From an uncultured Alistipes sp. (GTDB lineage: Bacteria > Bacteroidota > Bacteroidia > Bacteroidales > UBA932): 64,000 nt of DNA. The notes below the pieces were generated by a model. The model was not told the origin of the DNA, searched no databases, and worked only from the letters and a program-made list of their open reading frames with translations. Positions 52,225-60,150 of the stretch are shown here, piece after piece. The position numbers and the translations under genes were made by a program. The stretch covers positions 57,100-121,099 of the forward strand of contig URSC01000007.1 in assembly GCA_900550465.1 (NCBI GenBank). Direction: 5' to 3'. The stretch's first letter is position 1; every line of letters starts with the position of its first letter.

Positions 52225-54213
52225 CTACTGGTGAATGGATTCGAAGAGCTTGAGGAAGCCGGGGAAGGACTTGTCGATGCAGTCGGTACTGTCCAGTGTG
52301 ACCTTGGATGAGCAGCCGAGCGAGGCGACCTTGAGGGCCATGGCCACGCGGTGGTCGGAGAAGGTGTGGATGTTGCCGCCCTTGAGCATTTTGCCCTCAA
52401 CTATCCTGCGGGCAAGGCTTATACCGGTGATGTCCATAGTGTCTCCGTCGACCCGGGCCGGAACGCCCATGGCATTGAGGCCCTCCTCCATGACCACGGG
52501 ACGGTTGCTCTCCTTGTTGCGCAGGCGGGCCACTCCGGTAAAATGCGAGGTGCCCTCGGAGAAGGCAGCCAGTACGGAAAGGGCCGGTACCAGGTCCGGA
52601 GAGTCCGTGGCATCGAAGTCGAAGGCCCTGAGGCTGCCCCTCGAGACGCGGATGCCGCCGTCGTCGGGCAGTTCCTCGACCGAGGCTCCGCAGCCGCGCA
52701 CCACGTCGAGTATCTTCTTGTCGGCCTGAATCGTCCCGAGATTGAGTCCCTTGATGGTAAGCGAGCCGAAGATGGCCGCGGCCACGATGAAGTTGACCGC
52801 CGCGCTCCAGTCCCCCTCAAAGGTCATCTCGGTGGGGGAATATTTCTGTTTGCCGGGAATGTTGAAGACCAGCTCATCCCCTTCCCGGTGCCACTCGACG
52901 GTGACTCCGAACTTCTGCATGACATCCACAGTCAGCAGGATATACGGTACGCTCGTAGCGTTCTGAACGCGCAGCACACTGTCTTTCTTCGACAGGGGCA
53001 GGGCCATGAGAAGGCCGGTGATAAACTGTGAGCCCTTCTTGCCCGAGATAGTAATCTCGCCGCCCTTGATGGGGCCGCAGACTACTGCAGGCAGGGTCTC
53101 CTCGGCTGTCAGGATGCAGCTCGCACCGAGTTCCTCCATCGCCTCCTTGCAGCCGTACATGTGGCGGTCCATCAGGCTGCCCTCTCCAGTGACCGTAACG
53201 GATTCCCCGAACTGAGCCACAACGGGGATACACAGACGGGACAGCAGGCCGGACTCTCCGACGAAAGCCGTGCGGCCTCCGCTCTGCATGGACATGGAGA
53301 TGAGACTGGAAAAAGGGGAGTCGTTCTTTTTCTTCTCAGGCGGGAAGCCGCCGCGGATGATAAGATTGCCGCCCTTGTCCACGTATGCCTCCTGAGCGAA
53401 CTGTTTGGCTACGCCTATGGCCGAATCGATGTCGCGGCAGCGGGTACAGTTGTGGAACTCGCTCTCGCCCTTGGCCAGCATGGCCGCTATGATGGCTCTC
53501 TGAGCCACGCTCTTGGAAGCCGGCATATCGACAGTGCCGCTGACGGCTGTCCGGTCCTGGAAACTTCCCACCTCCTCGACGGTGAACATTCCAGGAGCCA
53601 CTATGTATTTCTGTTTCAAGGCACAATAGGTAAACGGAGCGCCTTGTCTGTGAGCCTCCAGACGGCTGAAACGTCCGGCATCCCCCATAGCGAAAGCTAT
53701 CAGAGGCACCTTCTTACGACCCATCCTGCCGTCTTTCAGCAGCTTGTACAGATCCAGCACCCGGAGAGCGTCCGCCGTGGTCTCCGCTGTCGTGACTATC
53801 TTCACGATATCGGCTCCGGCAGCCACCGCCTCCCTGTACACCTTCACCAGGGCATCCGTACCGGGAGTCATCTGGTAATCGTGGAACGAGAGTATGATCT
53901 TGGTCCTGCGGCTGCGCAGCAGGGCCTGGTTCTCTTTCTTTAGGTTGATAAAGGAAAATACGTTGACATCGACATAGGCGGCACCGGCCAGCACCGCAGC
54001 CTCGTAGAGATGGCTGCTGCGTTTCATACAGGTGGCTATCAGAGGTATCCTGGAGCCGCTGAAGAGCTCGTGCACCTCGTCCTCCCCCAGCCCGCAGAGA
54101 TCCAGACGTATCTCAGCCACCAGGTCCGGAAACTGCCTGCGGTACTTCTCGCAGCGTTTCAAGGCCTTCCTGCAGGCATCCAGGCCGTAGTCCCCTATGC
54201 TAATACATATCAT
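52225..54213 (-). CDS. aroD-aroA: Bifunctional 3-dehydroquinate dehydratase (type I) / EPSP synthase
   Basis: A 662-residue fusion. Residues 1-215: type I dehydroquinate dehydratase, with EIRLDL at 34, catalytic His111 in LSFHDYQMTPGT, Schiff-base Lys138 in DIVKIVTTA. Residues 220-662: 3-phosphoshikimate 1-carboxyvinyltransferase, with Lys234 in MPASKSVAQRA, ESGLLSRL for the glyphosate-site loop region, and SDHRVAMALKVASLG near the C-terminus. Both halves keep their active-site residues. They catalyse steps 3 and 6, so shikimate dehydrogenase and kinase must be elsewhere. 14-bp overlap with aroB. Confidence 0.94.
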   Translation of the reverse strand: MICISIGDYGLDACRKALKRCEKYRRQFPDLVAEIRLDLCGLGEDEVHELFSGSRIPLIATCMKRSSHLYEAAVLAGAAYVDVNVFSFINLKKENQALLRSRRTKIILSFHDYQMTPGTDALVKVYREAVAAGADIVKIVTTAETTADALRVLDLYKLLKDGRMGRKKVPLIAFAMGDAGRFSRLEAHRQGAPFTYCALKQKYIVAPGMFTVEEVGSFQDRTAVSGTVDMPASKSVAQRAIIAAMLAKGESEFHNCTRCRDIDSAIGVAKQFAQEAYVDKGGNLIIRGGFPPEKKKNDSPFSSLISMSMQSGGRTAFVGESGLLSRLCIPVVAQFGESVTVTGEGSLMDRHMYGCKEAMEELGASCILTAEETLPAVVCGPIKGGEITISGKKGSQFITGLLMALPLSKKDSVLRVQNATSVPYILLTVDVMQKFGVTVEWHREGDELVFNIPGKQKYSPTEMTFEGDWSAAVNFIVAAAIFGSLTIKGLNLGTIQADKKILDVVRGCGASVEELPDDGGIRVSRGSLRAFDFDATDSPDLVPALSVLAAFSEGTSHFTGVARLRNKESNRPVVMEEGLNAMGVPARVDGDTMDITGISLARRIVEGKMLKGGNIHTFSDHRVAMALKVASLGCSSKVTLDSTDCIDKSFPGFLKLFESIHQ

Positions 54214-55285
54214 AGATTATCTCCTGTAGTCCGTTCACGTCCAGAGCCGCTGTCTCCACAGAGCCCAGACCGCGAATCAGTACAAAATTAATAAAATCTT
54301 CCTTACGTTTCTTATCATTGAGCACAAAGTCCGATAATTTTGCAGCCATCTCCTCCTCCGGAACATCGGTACAGTTTGCCAAAATCTCCCGAACATCCCT
54401 GTATCCCAGTGACTTGAAATCACGGACAATCCTCACCGCCACATCCTCCGCCAGTACCCCTTTTCTCAGGGAAATACCGGCTGCGGCGATGATCCCCGCA
54501 GCGACCGCCTCCCCGTGCGTCACGGGCCGGCCGGCATTGAGGCAGATGGACTCCACCGCATGGCCGAGGGTATGTCCCAGGTTCAGCTTCATCCGCTCCC
54601 CCTTCTCAGTGCGGTCAGCCTCCACTATCGCGGACTTTATCCCGATGCAGCGGCGGACTATCCTTCCTAGTGTCACCGCATCCCACTGCCCCAGCACCGC
54701 CTCTCCATACATCTCGGCATCGCCTATGATCAGCGTCTTCAGAACTTCAGCCATACCGGAATGCCATTCCTCGGCCGGCAGACTCCCCAGCACCTGGGGA
54801 GCGACTATCACCGCCTCCGGAGAGCCGAACGTCCCTATCACATTCTTGTACCCGTGGAAATTCACTCCGGTCTTGCCGCCGATTGAAGCGTCTACCTGGG
54901 CCAGAAGCGTCGTCGGCACCAGCGCATATTTTATTCCACGCTTGTAGACCGAAGCCGCGAATGCCGTGATATCCGTCACCACCCCGCCGCCGATGCCCAG
55001 CAGCAGAGCCCCGCGGTCAGCCTCCCGCTCCAGCAGCCATCCGACTATCTCCTGCAGGCCCTCGAGCGACTTCCGCTCCTCCTGCGCCACGAACGGCATC
55101 CATTCTATGCCTGCGGCTTCGAGTACCGGAGCGAACCTTCCGGCCACATTGCCGTCCACCACCGCATAGATGCCTGTCGGCCTGACACCGGAAGTTTCTT
55201 CTGCACCGGCTGCTCCCGCCCAAAGACGACGCAGAATCCCAGGTAATTCCAGTTCAATATCCGTGATATAAATTACTCTCTCCAT
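54200..55285 (-). CDS. aroB: 3-dehydroquinate synthase
   Basis: A 361-residue NAD- and metal-dependent enzyme for shikimate step 2. GIGGGVVTDITAFAAS (about 96-111), VPTTLLAQVDASIGGKTGVN (about 122-141) and LNLGHTLGHAVE (about 236-247; His metal ligands) are diagnostic. ATG 55285 is used: the TTG at 55294 is part of the -7 box. First gene of aroB-aroDA-aroC. The predicted transcript would start at or within a base or two of the ATG. Confidence 0.95.
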   Translation of the reverse strand: MERVIYITDIELELPGILRRLWAGAAGAEETSGVRPTGIYAVVDGNVAGRFAPVLEAAGIEWMPFVAQEERKSLEGLQEIVGWLLEREADRGALLLGIGGGVVTDITAFAASVYKRGIKYALVPTTLLAQVDASIGGKTGVNFHGYKNVIGTFGSPEAVIVAPQVLGSLPAEEWHSGMAEVLKTLIIGDAEMYGEAVLGQWDAVTLGRIVRRCIGIKSAIVEADRTEKGERMKLNLGHTLGHAVESICLNAGRPVTHGEAVAAGIIAAAGISLRKGVLAEDVAVRIVRDFKSLGYRDVREILANCTDVPEEEMAAKLSDFVLNDKKRKEDFINFVLIRGLGSVETAALDVNGLQEIIYDMY

Positions 55286-55291
55286 TGACCG

Positions 55292-55299
55292 CAAAGATA
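55292..55299 (-). promoter_or_regulatory. -7 box of the shikimate operon, giving a near-leaderless start
   Basis: TATCTTTG on the minus strand with only 6 nt between its end and ATG 55285. A good -33 TTTG is not seen. No ribosome binding site can fit. Confidence 0.6.
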
Positions 55300-55374
55300 C
55301 GCAAAACGGTGACTTCCCCTGCCCTTAACCCAACTATTTTCCCACTTCCCGCTTGGCGTATGAATAATCTTTCT

Positions 55375-55382
55375 TATCTTTG
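55375..55382 (+). promoter_or_regulatory. -7 box of tRNA-Leu(CAA)
   Basis: TATCTTTG on the plus strand, 27 nt before the tRNA; TTGG 18 bp upstream may serve as -33. Back to back with the aroB promoter. Confidence 0.6.
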
Positions 55383-55409
55383 CATTCCAATGCACACCAG
55401 CACGCATCA

Positions 55410-55493
55410 GCCCGGATGGCGGAATCGGTAGACGCGTTGGTCTCAAACACCAATGGCCGCGAGGCTGTGCCGGTTCGACCCCGGCTCCGGGTA
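55410..55493 (+). tRNA. tRNA-Leu (anticodon CAA)
   Basis: An 84-nt type II tRNA. Acceptor GCCCGGA (55410-55416) pairs with TCCGGGT (one G-T pair), discriminator A, no CCA. Anticodon loop TTGGT-CTCAAAC-ACCAA gives CAA; long variable arm; T-arm CCGGTTCGACCCCGG. Confidence 0.95.
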
Positions 55494-55499
55494 CGCAGA

Positions 55500-55531
55500 A
55501 AGCTACCTAATCGCTTGATTAAGTGGCTTTT
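55500..55531 (+). terminator. Terminator after tRNA-Leu(CAA)
   Basis: AAGCTACCTAATC and GATTAAGTGGCTT form a 13-bp stem with one wobble and one mismatch around GCTT, followed by TTCTATTTTAT. It ends just before the convergent EamA gene and may serve both. Confidence 0.7.
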
Positions 55532-55548
55532 CTATTTTATCTACCAGA

Positions 55549-56499
55549 CTATTTTCTGCGTACGACATACAGCATCTGGAGCGCCAGCGAGAGGACGATG
55601 AGCGCAAGACCGGCCCAGAAGGCAGGACCGAGAACGCGGTGCTCATGGAAGATGAGGATGGCGAGGAGGATGCTGTAGACCGGTTCGAGGTTGAAGGTGA
55701 GGCTGACGGTAAAGGGGGTGATGGTGCGCTGGGCACGGTTCAGGAGGAGGCACATGCAGACGGTGCTGCCGAGGGCGAGCAGCAACAGGTACATGGTGTC
55801 AGCGGCGGTGGGGATTAAGAGCGCAGAGGGCACCGCAAGGTGGTAGAAGGGCTGCAGGACAGTCAGGGCGGCACAGCCTCCGGTCATCTGCAGGGCGGTG
55901 ATTCTGAGTGCATCAGGAACTGTACCGGAACGTGCTGGCTGAATGCCGGGAGTATCAGAGGGAGTCGGAGCGGAACGTAAGGTCGGGCTGGAGTCTGAAG
56001 GGGAGGAAGAGTTCACCCGTCCGTTGAGCGTGGCATACAGGGCGAACAGGAGGGAGGAGACCACTCCAAGGCCTATTCCGAGGCGGAATGATGTGTCGAA
56101 ATGGAAGATCAGCAAGATGCCGGCAAGGGTCAGGGAGCTCAACAGCAGTTCGACCCAGGAAATCCGACGGCGGTTAAGCAGCGGGGAGATAATCGCCGTG
56201 AAAAAGCCTGAGAGACAGAAGCAGACCACCCCGACAGAGACATTGGAACACTTGATACTGGCATAGAACAATATCCAGTGCAGGGCCAGCAGGGCTCCCA
56301 CCGCAAGCACCTTCAGGTCAGTCCGTCCAAATGCTGGCCGCCTCTCCCTCACCACCAGGACCGCCATGAGTACAAGCCCCGCCAGCAGCATCCTGTACCA
56401 CGTCACCATCACGGCATCCAGCGATATCAGATTACCGAGGATACCGGAGCACGATGCCAGCAGCACCGCCGCATGCAACTGTACAAAAGCATTCTTCAT
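55549..56499 (-). CDS. EamA/DMT family transporter
   Basis: A 316-residue membrane protein with about ten TM segments in two EamA repeats. First repeat: WYRMLLAGLVLMAVLV and LHWILFYASIKCSNVSVG; second: FNLEPVYSILLAILIFHEHRV, a classic EamA block. Between them sits a Ser/Pro-rich hydrophilic loop of about 35 residues (near 168-202), longer than normal. ATG 56499 is preferred; the longer frame begins with unrelated residues. Substrate unknown (metabolite export is common). Confidence 0.9.
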   Translation of the reverse strand: MKNAFVQLHAAVLLASCSGILGNLISLDAVMVTWYRMLLAGLVLMAVLVVRERRPAFGRTDLKVLAVGALLALHWILFYASIKCSNVSVGVVCFCLSGFFTAIISPLLNRRRISWVELLLSSLTLAGILLIFHFDTSFRLGIGLGVVSSLLFALYATLNGRVNSSSPSDSSPTLRSAPTPSDTPGIQPARSGTVPDALRITALQMTGGCAALTVLQPFYHLAVPSALLIPTAADTMYLLLLALGSTVCMCLLLNRAQRTITPFTVSLTFNLEPVYSILLAILIFHEHRVLGPAFWAGLALIVLSLALQMLYVVRRK

Positions 56500-57103
56500 C
56501 GCACGTAAAGATACGTAAAATATGCAGAAGCCAAAAGAATGGGAACAGGACCTGGGAAACTTGCCGCCGAAGCGGGCTGTTCGCACCACCGCCTGCAGTT
56601 TTGGTGTCCAACTTTTTGGCACACCTCAGTGTCTGTAAAGCGAAGACGGCGCATAACATCTGTGTATCACCGCGTTATACGGAATAGCGGATTACAGACT
56701 GAACGGTATGCAGGGAGCATGTGTTTCTTCAAATGCGCCCAGAAAGTGCTGTGGCATGGGTAGTCCGCAGTCAACGCATTTTATCCAGAATGAGTCTGTT
56801 AATCCGACGATTCGTGCATAGTGTTGTCAGACAGCGATGTATATAAAAAACTATGATAACAGACAAGTGGTGACCGCCCGCAGTCTGTGGCCTAACTGCC
56901 TTGCACATTCGACTGAAAAACAAACGATTACAGACCCAAGCATCTAACAGACTGAGCTGTCCATTATGAACTTGACCGGAAGGCCAAAAGACTGGGATGC
57001 CGGTTTCACGCCCCCTTCATAACCTTGTCATTCATGGCTCTCCCCGTCATTCCCTCACTCAAGCTCACGGATATAAGGCTTGTGGATGTGGATAACTTCT
57101 GCT
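56500..57103. other. Gene-free stretch
   Basis: About 600 bases. Short frames look like chance. The words ATTACAGAC and TAACAGAC recur (near 56691, 56859, 56928 and 56947), but I cannot tie them to a function. TATCTTTA near 56513-56506 on the minus strand may be a weak -7 box for the EamA gene. Confidence 0.5.
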
Positions 57104-57574
57104 TTACGGAAGTGCTGTACGGGCAGCCTCCAGCAGGCACAGAGCCTTGCGGTGCTTGTCGTTGATGCGGGTCAGACGCTCCGCCTTTTCCGTATCGCCT
57201 TCCTCCACAGCCTGCGCATAGGTCCGCAGCCCCCTTTCAAGATTGTGCCGGAGGTCGTTCATTTTGACGTGAATGGCCGTGGTGTTGCCGGACGCGGCGA
57301 TTCGCCGCACATAATCGAAGTAGTCCTCAGTCTTAGCGTGCGTAAGCAGCTGAAGTGCGGCAAGCACATCCTCATCGACCCCTCTGCCGCGCAGTTCATC
57401 CAGAGTCAACTCCGAATCCTCCACCACATCATGCAGGAAACCGGTCTTGGTCTCAGCATCATTACAGCCCATAAGCCCCACGGCGACCGGATGCAGGACA
57501 GCCGGCCTCCCGTCCAGGTCCTTCTGTCCCTCGTGCGCCTCCAGCGCAATCCGCAATGTCTCTTCTATTATCAT
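57104..57574 (-). CDS. Small HD-domain phosphohydrolase, SpoT-hydrolase-like
   Basis: A 156-residue single-domain protein. AHEGQKDLDGRPAVLHPVAV (about 13-32) has the first metal His residues, and FLHDVVEDSELT (about 46-57) the HD pair, as in the hydrolase half of RelA/SpoT and in MESH1-like small enzymes. KMNDLRHNLERG (about 104-115) is the third metal block. It may hydrolyse (p)ppGpp or another nucleotide; there is no synthetase or TGS/ACT domain. Encoded 24 bp after the AlbA_2 gene. Confidence 0.82.
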   Translation of the reverse strand: MIIEETLRIALEAHEGQKDLDGRPAVLHPVAVGLMGCNDAETKTGFLHDVVEDSELTLDELRGRGVDEDVLAALQLLTHAKTEDYFDYVRRIAASGNTTAIHVKMNDLRHNLERGLRTYAQAVEEGDTEKAERLTRINDKHRKALCLLEAARTALP

Positions 57575-57598
57575 ATTATCTGATAATCTCTGTGTCTG

Positions 57599-59065
57599 TT
57601 ATTTTTTCATTATCACCCAGTTGCCGCATTTCCGGCCATTATTCCGCTTAATCCAACCTTTGTCTTTGAGACTTTTTATTATTTTATACACAGAAGTTTC
57701 TCCTACACCCGCTTTGTCGGTAATATATGCATAAGTCACTGCCGGATTCTCTTTAATAAGATTAAACACCTTATATTCCATCTCAGTAAGCTTTTCCTCA
57801 CTCTTTTCCTCACTCTTTTCCTCACTCTTTTCCTCACTCTTTTCCTCACTACCACGAATACCTTCATTCGAGGATAAAGATATATGCTCTATAACCATAA
57901 AAGCAGTACCCAGATTCAGACTGAACTCAGGTTTCCCATTTCCATTCTCCTTTAATTCTTCTTCTACCCTAAGGATGCCACGGCTGAAACGATTGACAAA
58001 ACCCAATACTTTCATCGCCTCCGCCACAACAGGATTACGGTAATCATTCACCATTGGGAAATTTTCAGAATTGACTTTACCATACAATCCTCCTGGATTC
58101 ATAATTTCTATACGGTCGTCATACTGATAGAACTGTATCGGGCCGTTACTGTCGTAAGCACGGTGGCAGACTGCGTTCATCAACAACTCACGGGTCGCCC
58201 AGTGCGGATAATCCATCACGATTTTTTCTCTCAAAACACTGACCGGCACAGGGCGTCTGTTTGTGATAGCGGTATCTACAAACGTGTCTAACTGCGCCAA
58301 CACTTTACATAAATTCCCTGAGAATTTGTATTCATTCTTTATCTCACAAGCCCGTCCTTTACCTCCAAACCTCACATACTGGACATACGCTCCGGGTAAA
58401 AACCGTTCGACATGCTTAGCAAAAAACAATATGCCTGCGTATGTCGGGCAGTCATGACGGAAATCATAAAAGCCCAGAGACTGAAGCTGCAACTTAATAT
58501 CCCTTTTGTCCTCCTGCAAAACATCCGGCGGTACAGCTTTAGAAAGGTACTGCTGCCTGAAAAGCACAGTATCCAGATCCTCCACAGTAGCCCCCATGCA
58601 TGGCATTGCATCAAAAGTCTTGATATGAGCCGCCCTTTTCTCGTACAATCTGCGCTCATCATCCTCATTGGCGATTCCTTTTCTCGGGCCGACTCTTATC
58701 CATACCCGTCCCTTATATTTCACAGGAGGGAACTGAGATGGATACACTTCTGCTACAACCACATCCCCTTCCGGCAAAGAGACTTTCTGCACATTCATGG
58801 ACGGCTGGGGCTGAATATTTCCATCTGTGCGAATAGCACTGACATTTTTTAGTAGATCATCCGTCACGTGTATTGGACACACATCTCCGTTATCCCATGC
58901 TCCTATAATCAGATAACCTGGACAGTTGTTATCAGGAAGGTCATTGGCAAAAGCGCATATCGCCTTCGCAAATTTATCTGTATCAGTGGTAGAAATAGTG
59001 CGTTCCACACAGTCATTCTCCAAATCAGCCAACAGGGACTGTATCCTTTCTGCTGTAATTGCCAT
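57599..59065 (-). CDS. AlbA_2 / ATP-binding putative transcriptional regulator with winged helix
   Basis: A 488-residue protein. Residues 10-125: AlbA_2 (Schlafen-like) domain, with DKFAKAICAFANDLP and GYLIIGAWDNG. Residues about 270-395: HATPase_c_4-type domain with ATRELLMNAVCHRAYD and DRIEIMNPGGLYG. Residues about 404-423 are five SEEK units from a 12-bp DNA repeat. The C-terminus (425-488) is a winged helix (YAYITDKAGVGETSVYKIIK). Such proteins are accessory, often horizontally spread, and may be regulators or defence-related. Lower GC than its neighbours. Confidence 0.88.
   Translation of the reverse strand: MAITAERIQSLLADLENDCVERTISTTDTDKFAKAICAFANDLPDNNCPGYLIIGAWDNGDVCPIHVTDDLLKNVSAIRTDGNIQPQPSMNVQKVSLPEGDVVVAEVYPSQFPPVKYKGRVWIRVGPRKGIANEDDERRLYEKRAAHIKTFDAMPCMGATVEDLDTVLFRQQYLSKAVPPDVLQEDKRDIKLQLQSLGFYDFRHDCPTYAGILFFAKHVERFLPGAYVQYVRFGGKGRACEIKNEYKFSGNLCKVLAQLDTFVDTAITNRRPVPVSVLREKIVMDYPHWATRELLMNAVCHRAYDSNGPIQFYQYDDRIEIMNPGGLYGKVNSENFPMVNDYRNPVVAEAMKVLGFVNRFSRGILRVEEELKENGNGKPEFSLNLGTAFMVIEHISLSSNEGIRGSEEKSEEKSEEKSEEKSEEKLTEMEYKVFNLIKENPAVTYAYITDKAGVGETSVYKIIKSLKDKGWIKRNNGRKCGNWVIMKK
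57791..57850. repeat. 12-bp minisatellite, five exact copies, within the AlbA_2 gene
   Basis: The unit cttttcctcact is present five times without change. On the coding strand it encodes SEEK repeats in a charged linker. Since 12 is a multiple of 3, gain or loss of units keeps the frame. Confidence 0.95.
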
Positions 59066-59100
59066 GTCGTCCTTGCTTTTTAGTTCCGTTTAAACTTTCC

Positions 59101-59108
59101 CAAAGTTA
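59101..59108 (-). promoter_or_regulatory. -7 box of the AlbA_2-HD gene pair
   Basis: TAACTTTG on the minus strand, 35 nt before ATG 59065; -33 not clear. Confidence 0.45.
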
Positions 59109-59143
59109 GTACACAATTCGGAACTAAGCCGACATCCGGGAAA

Positions 59144-60016
59144 TTATTTTACAGAAACAGCATACTGACGCCTGCGGACCACCGCAACATAAATCAGCAG
59201 CACGACATTCATCAGCAGGGCATAGATGATGGCGGGTATGGCCATCTCGCCGCTGTTGAAGATGAAGGGGGAAAATGCTATGGCTATCGCCTGGGCGGCA
59301 TTCTGCATCCCGACCTCTATGACGATGGTGCGGCGGACGGCGGGCGTGAACTTCCAGAGGCGGGACAGGAGCGAGCTGCACATCATGGCTAAGAGAATCA
59401 GGGCCGCCGTGGCTAACCCCAGCACCGCAAAATTGTCCACTATCTCCTTTGTATACTGCAGGAAAAATACCAGCGCAAGGAACATCAGGGCCGGAAACGC
59501 CGCCTTGCTCAGCACCTTATGCACCTTCTCGGCCGCCACAGGGCTGAAATGCCGGAAGGCCGCCCCGGCAAGTATGGGCACGAAAAGCAGCACCAGATTC
59601 TGCAGCAGCAGCTTGCCCACAGGCAGATGGACCTCCACCCCGGACTGCTGCGAGATGAAGACGGAGGCCAGGTCCATTATCAGAGGCAGGGTGAACAGGG
59701 TTATCACGCTGCTCATAGCGGTCAGCGTCACGGACAGGGCGACATCCCCCTTGGCCAGCATGGAGAACACATTGGAGGAACTGCCGCCGGGACAGCAGGC
59801 TATGAGCACCAGCCCCATGAAATAGACCGGACTCAGCCCTAAGGCCCAGCCCACGCCGAAGGCCAGCAGCGGAAGCACGATTATCTGTCCGACCATCCCG
59901 GCCACCACGGCCTTGGGATTGCGGGCCACATCTACGAACGACTTGACTTTCAGATCTGTTCCGAGCAGGAACATCAGCACGATAAGAATCGGCATTACTA
60001 TCCACACAGTATTCAT
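59144..60016 (-). CDS. Bile acid:sodium symporter family protein
   Basis: A 290-residue membrane protein with 9-10 TM segments. LIACCPGGSSSNVFSMLAKG (about 83-102) is the Na+/substrate-site motif of the family (GG-SN), and EVGMQNAAQAIAI (about 233-245) the second crossover motif. ATG 60016 is chosen; the longer frame begins inside the promoter. Substrates range from bile acids to pantothenate and other organic acids and cannot be told from sequence alone. Confidence 0.92.
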   Translation of the reverse strand: MNTVWIVMPILIVLMFLLGTDLKVKSFVDVARNPKAVVAGMVGQIIVLPLLAFGVGWALGLSPVYFMGLVLIACCPGGSSSNVFSMLAKGDVALSVTLTAMSSVITLFTLPLIMDLASVFISQQSGVEVHLPVGKLLLQNLVLLFVPILAGAAFRHFSPVAAEKVHKVLSKAAFPALMFLALVFFLQYTKEIVDNFAVLGLATAALILLAMMCSSLLSRLWKFTPAVRRTIVIEVGMQNAAQAIAIAFSPFIFNSGEMAIPAIIYALLMNVVLLIYVAVVRRRQYAVSVK

Positions 60017-60020
60017 GGCG

Positions 60021-60028
60021 CAAAAGTA
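60021..60028 (-). promoter_or_regulatory. -7 box of the bile-acid-type symporter, giving a leaderless start
   Basis: TACTTTTG on the minus strand ends 4 nt before ATG 60016, so transcription would start at the start codon. Confidence 0.6.
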
Positions 60029-60112
60029 ATATTTTTTGCTTATCACCGCTTCTTACCAACAAATAGGGATAAACCGCGGAAAATCCGGCGAAAAAATCTC
60101 TATTTTTAGCGA

Positions 60113-60143
60113 TTGCGCGGCAAAAGGCATTGCCATACTTTTG
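60113..60143 (+). promoter_or_regulatory. Promoter of the TonB receptor/DUF4374 locus
   Basis: TTG (60113-60115), a 20-bp spacer and TACTTTTG (60136-60143), only 7 nt before ATG 60151. No Fur-like palindrome is obvious. Confidence 0.6.
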
Positions 60144-60150
60144 CAGCGCA

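Noticed and set aside
57791..57850. Possible CRISPR array
   Set aside because: Units are 12 bp, contiguous and in a coding frame; there are no spacers and no cas genes in the window.
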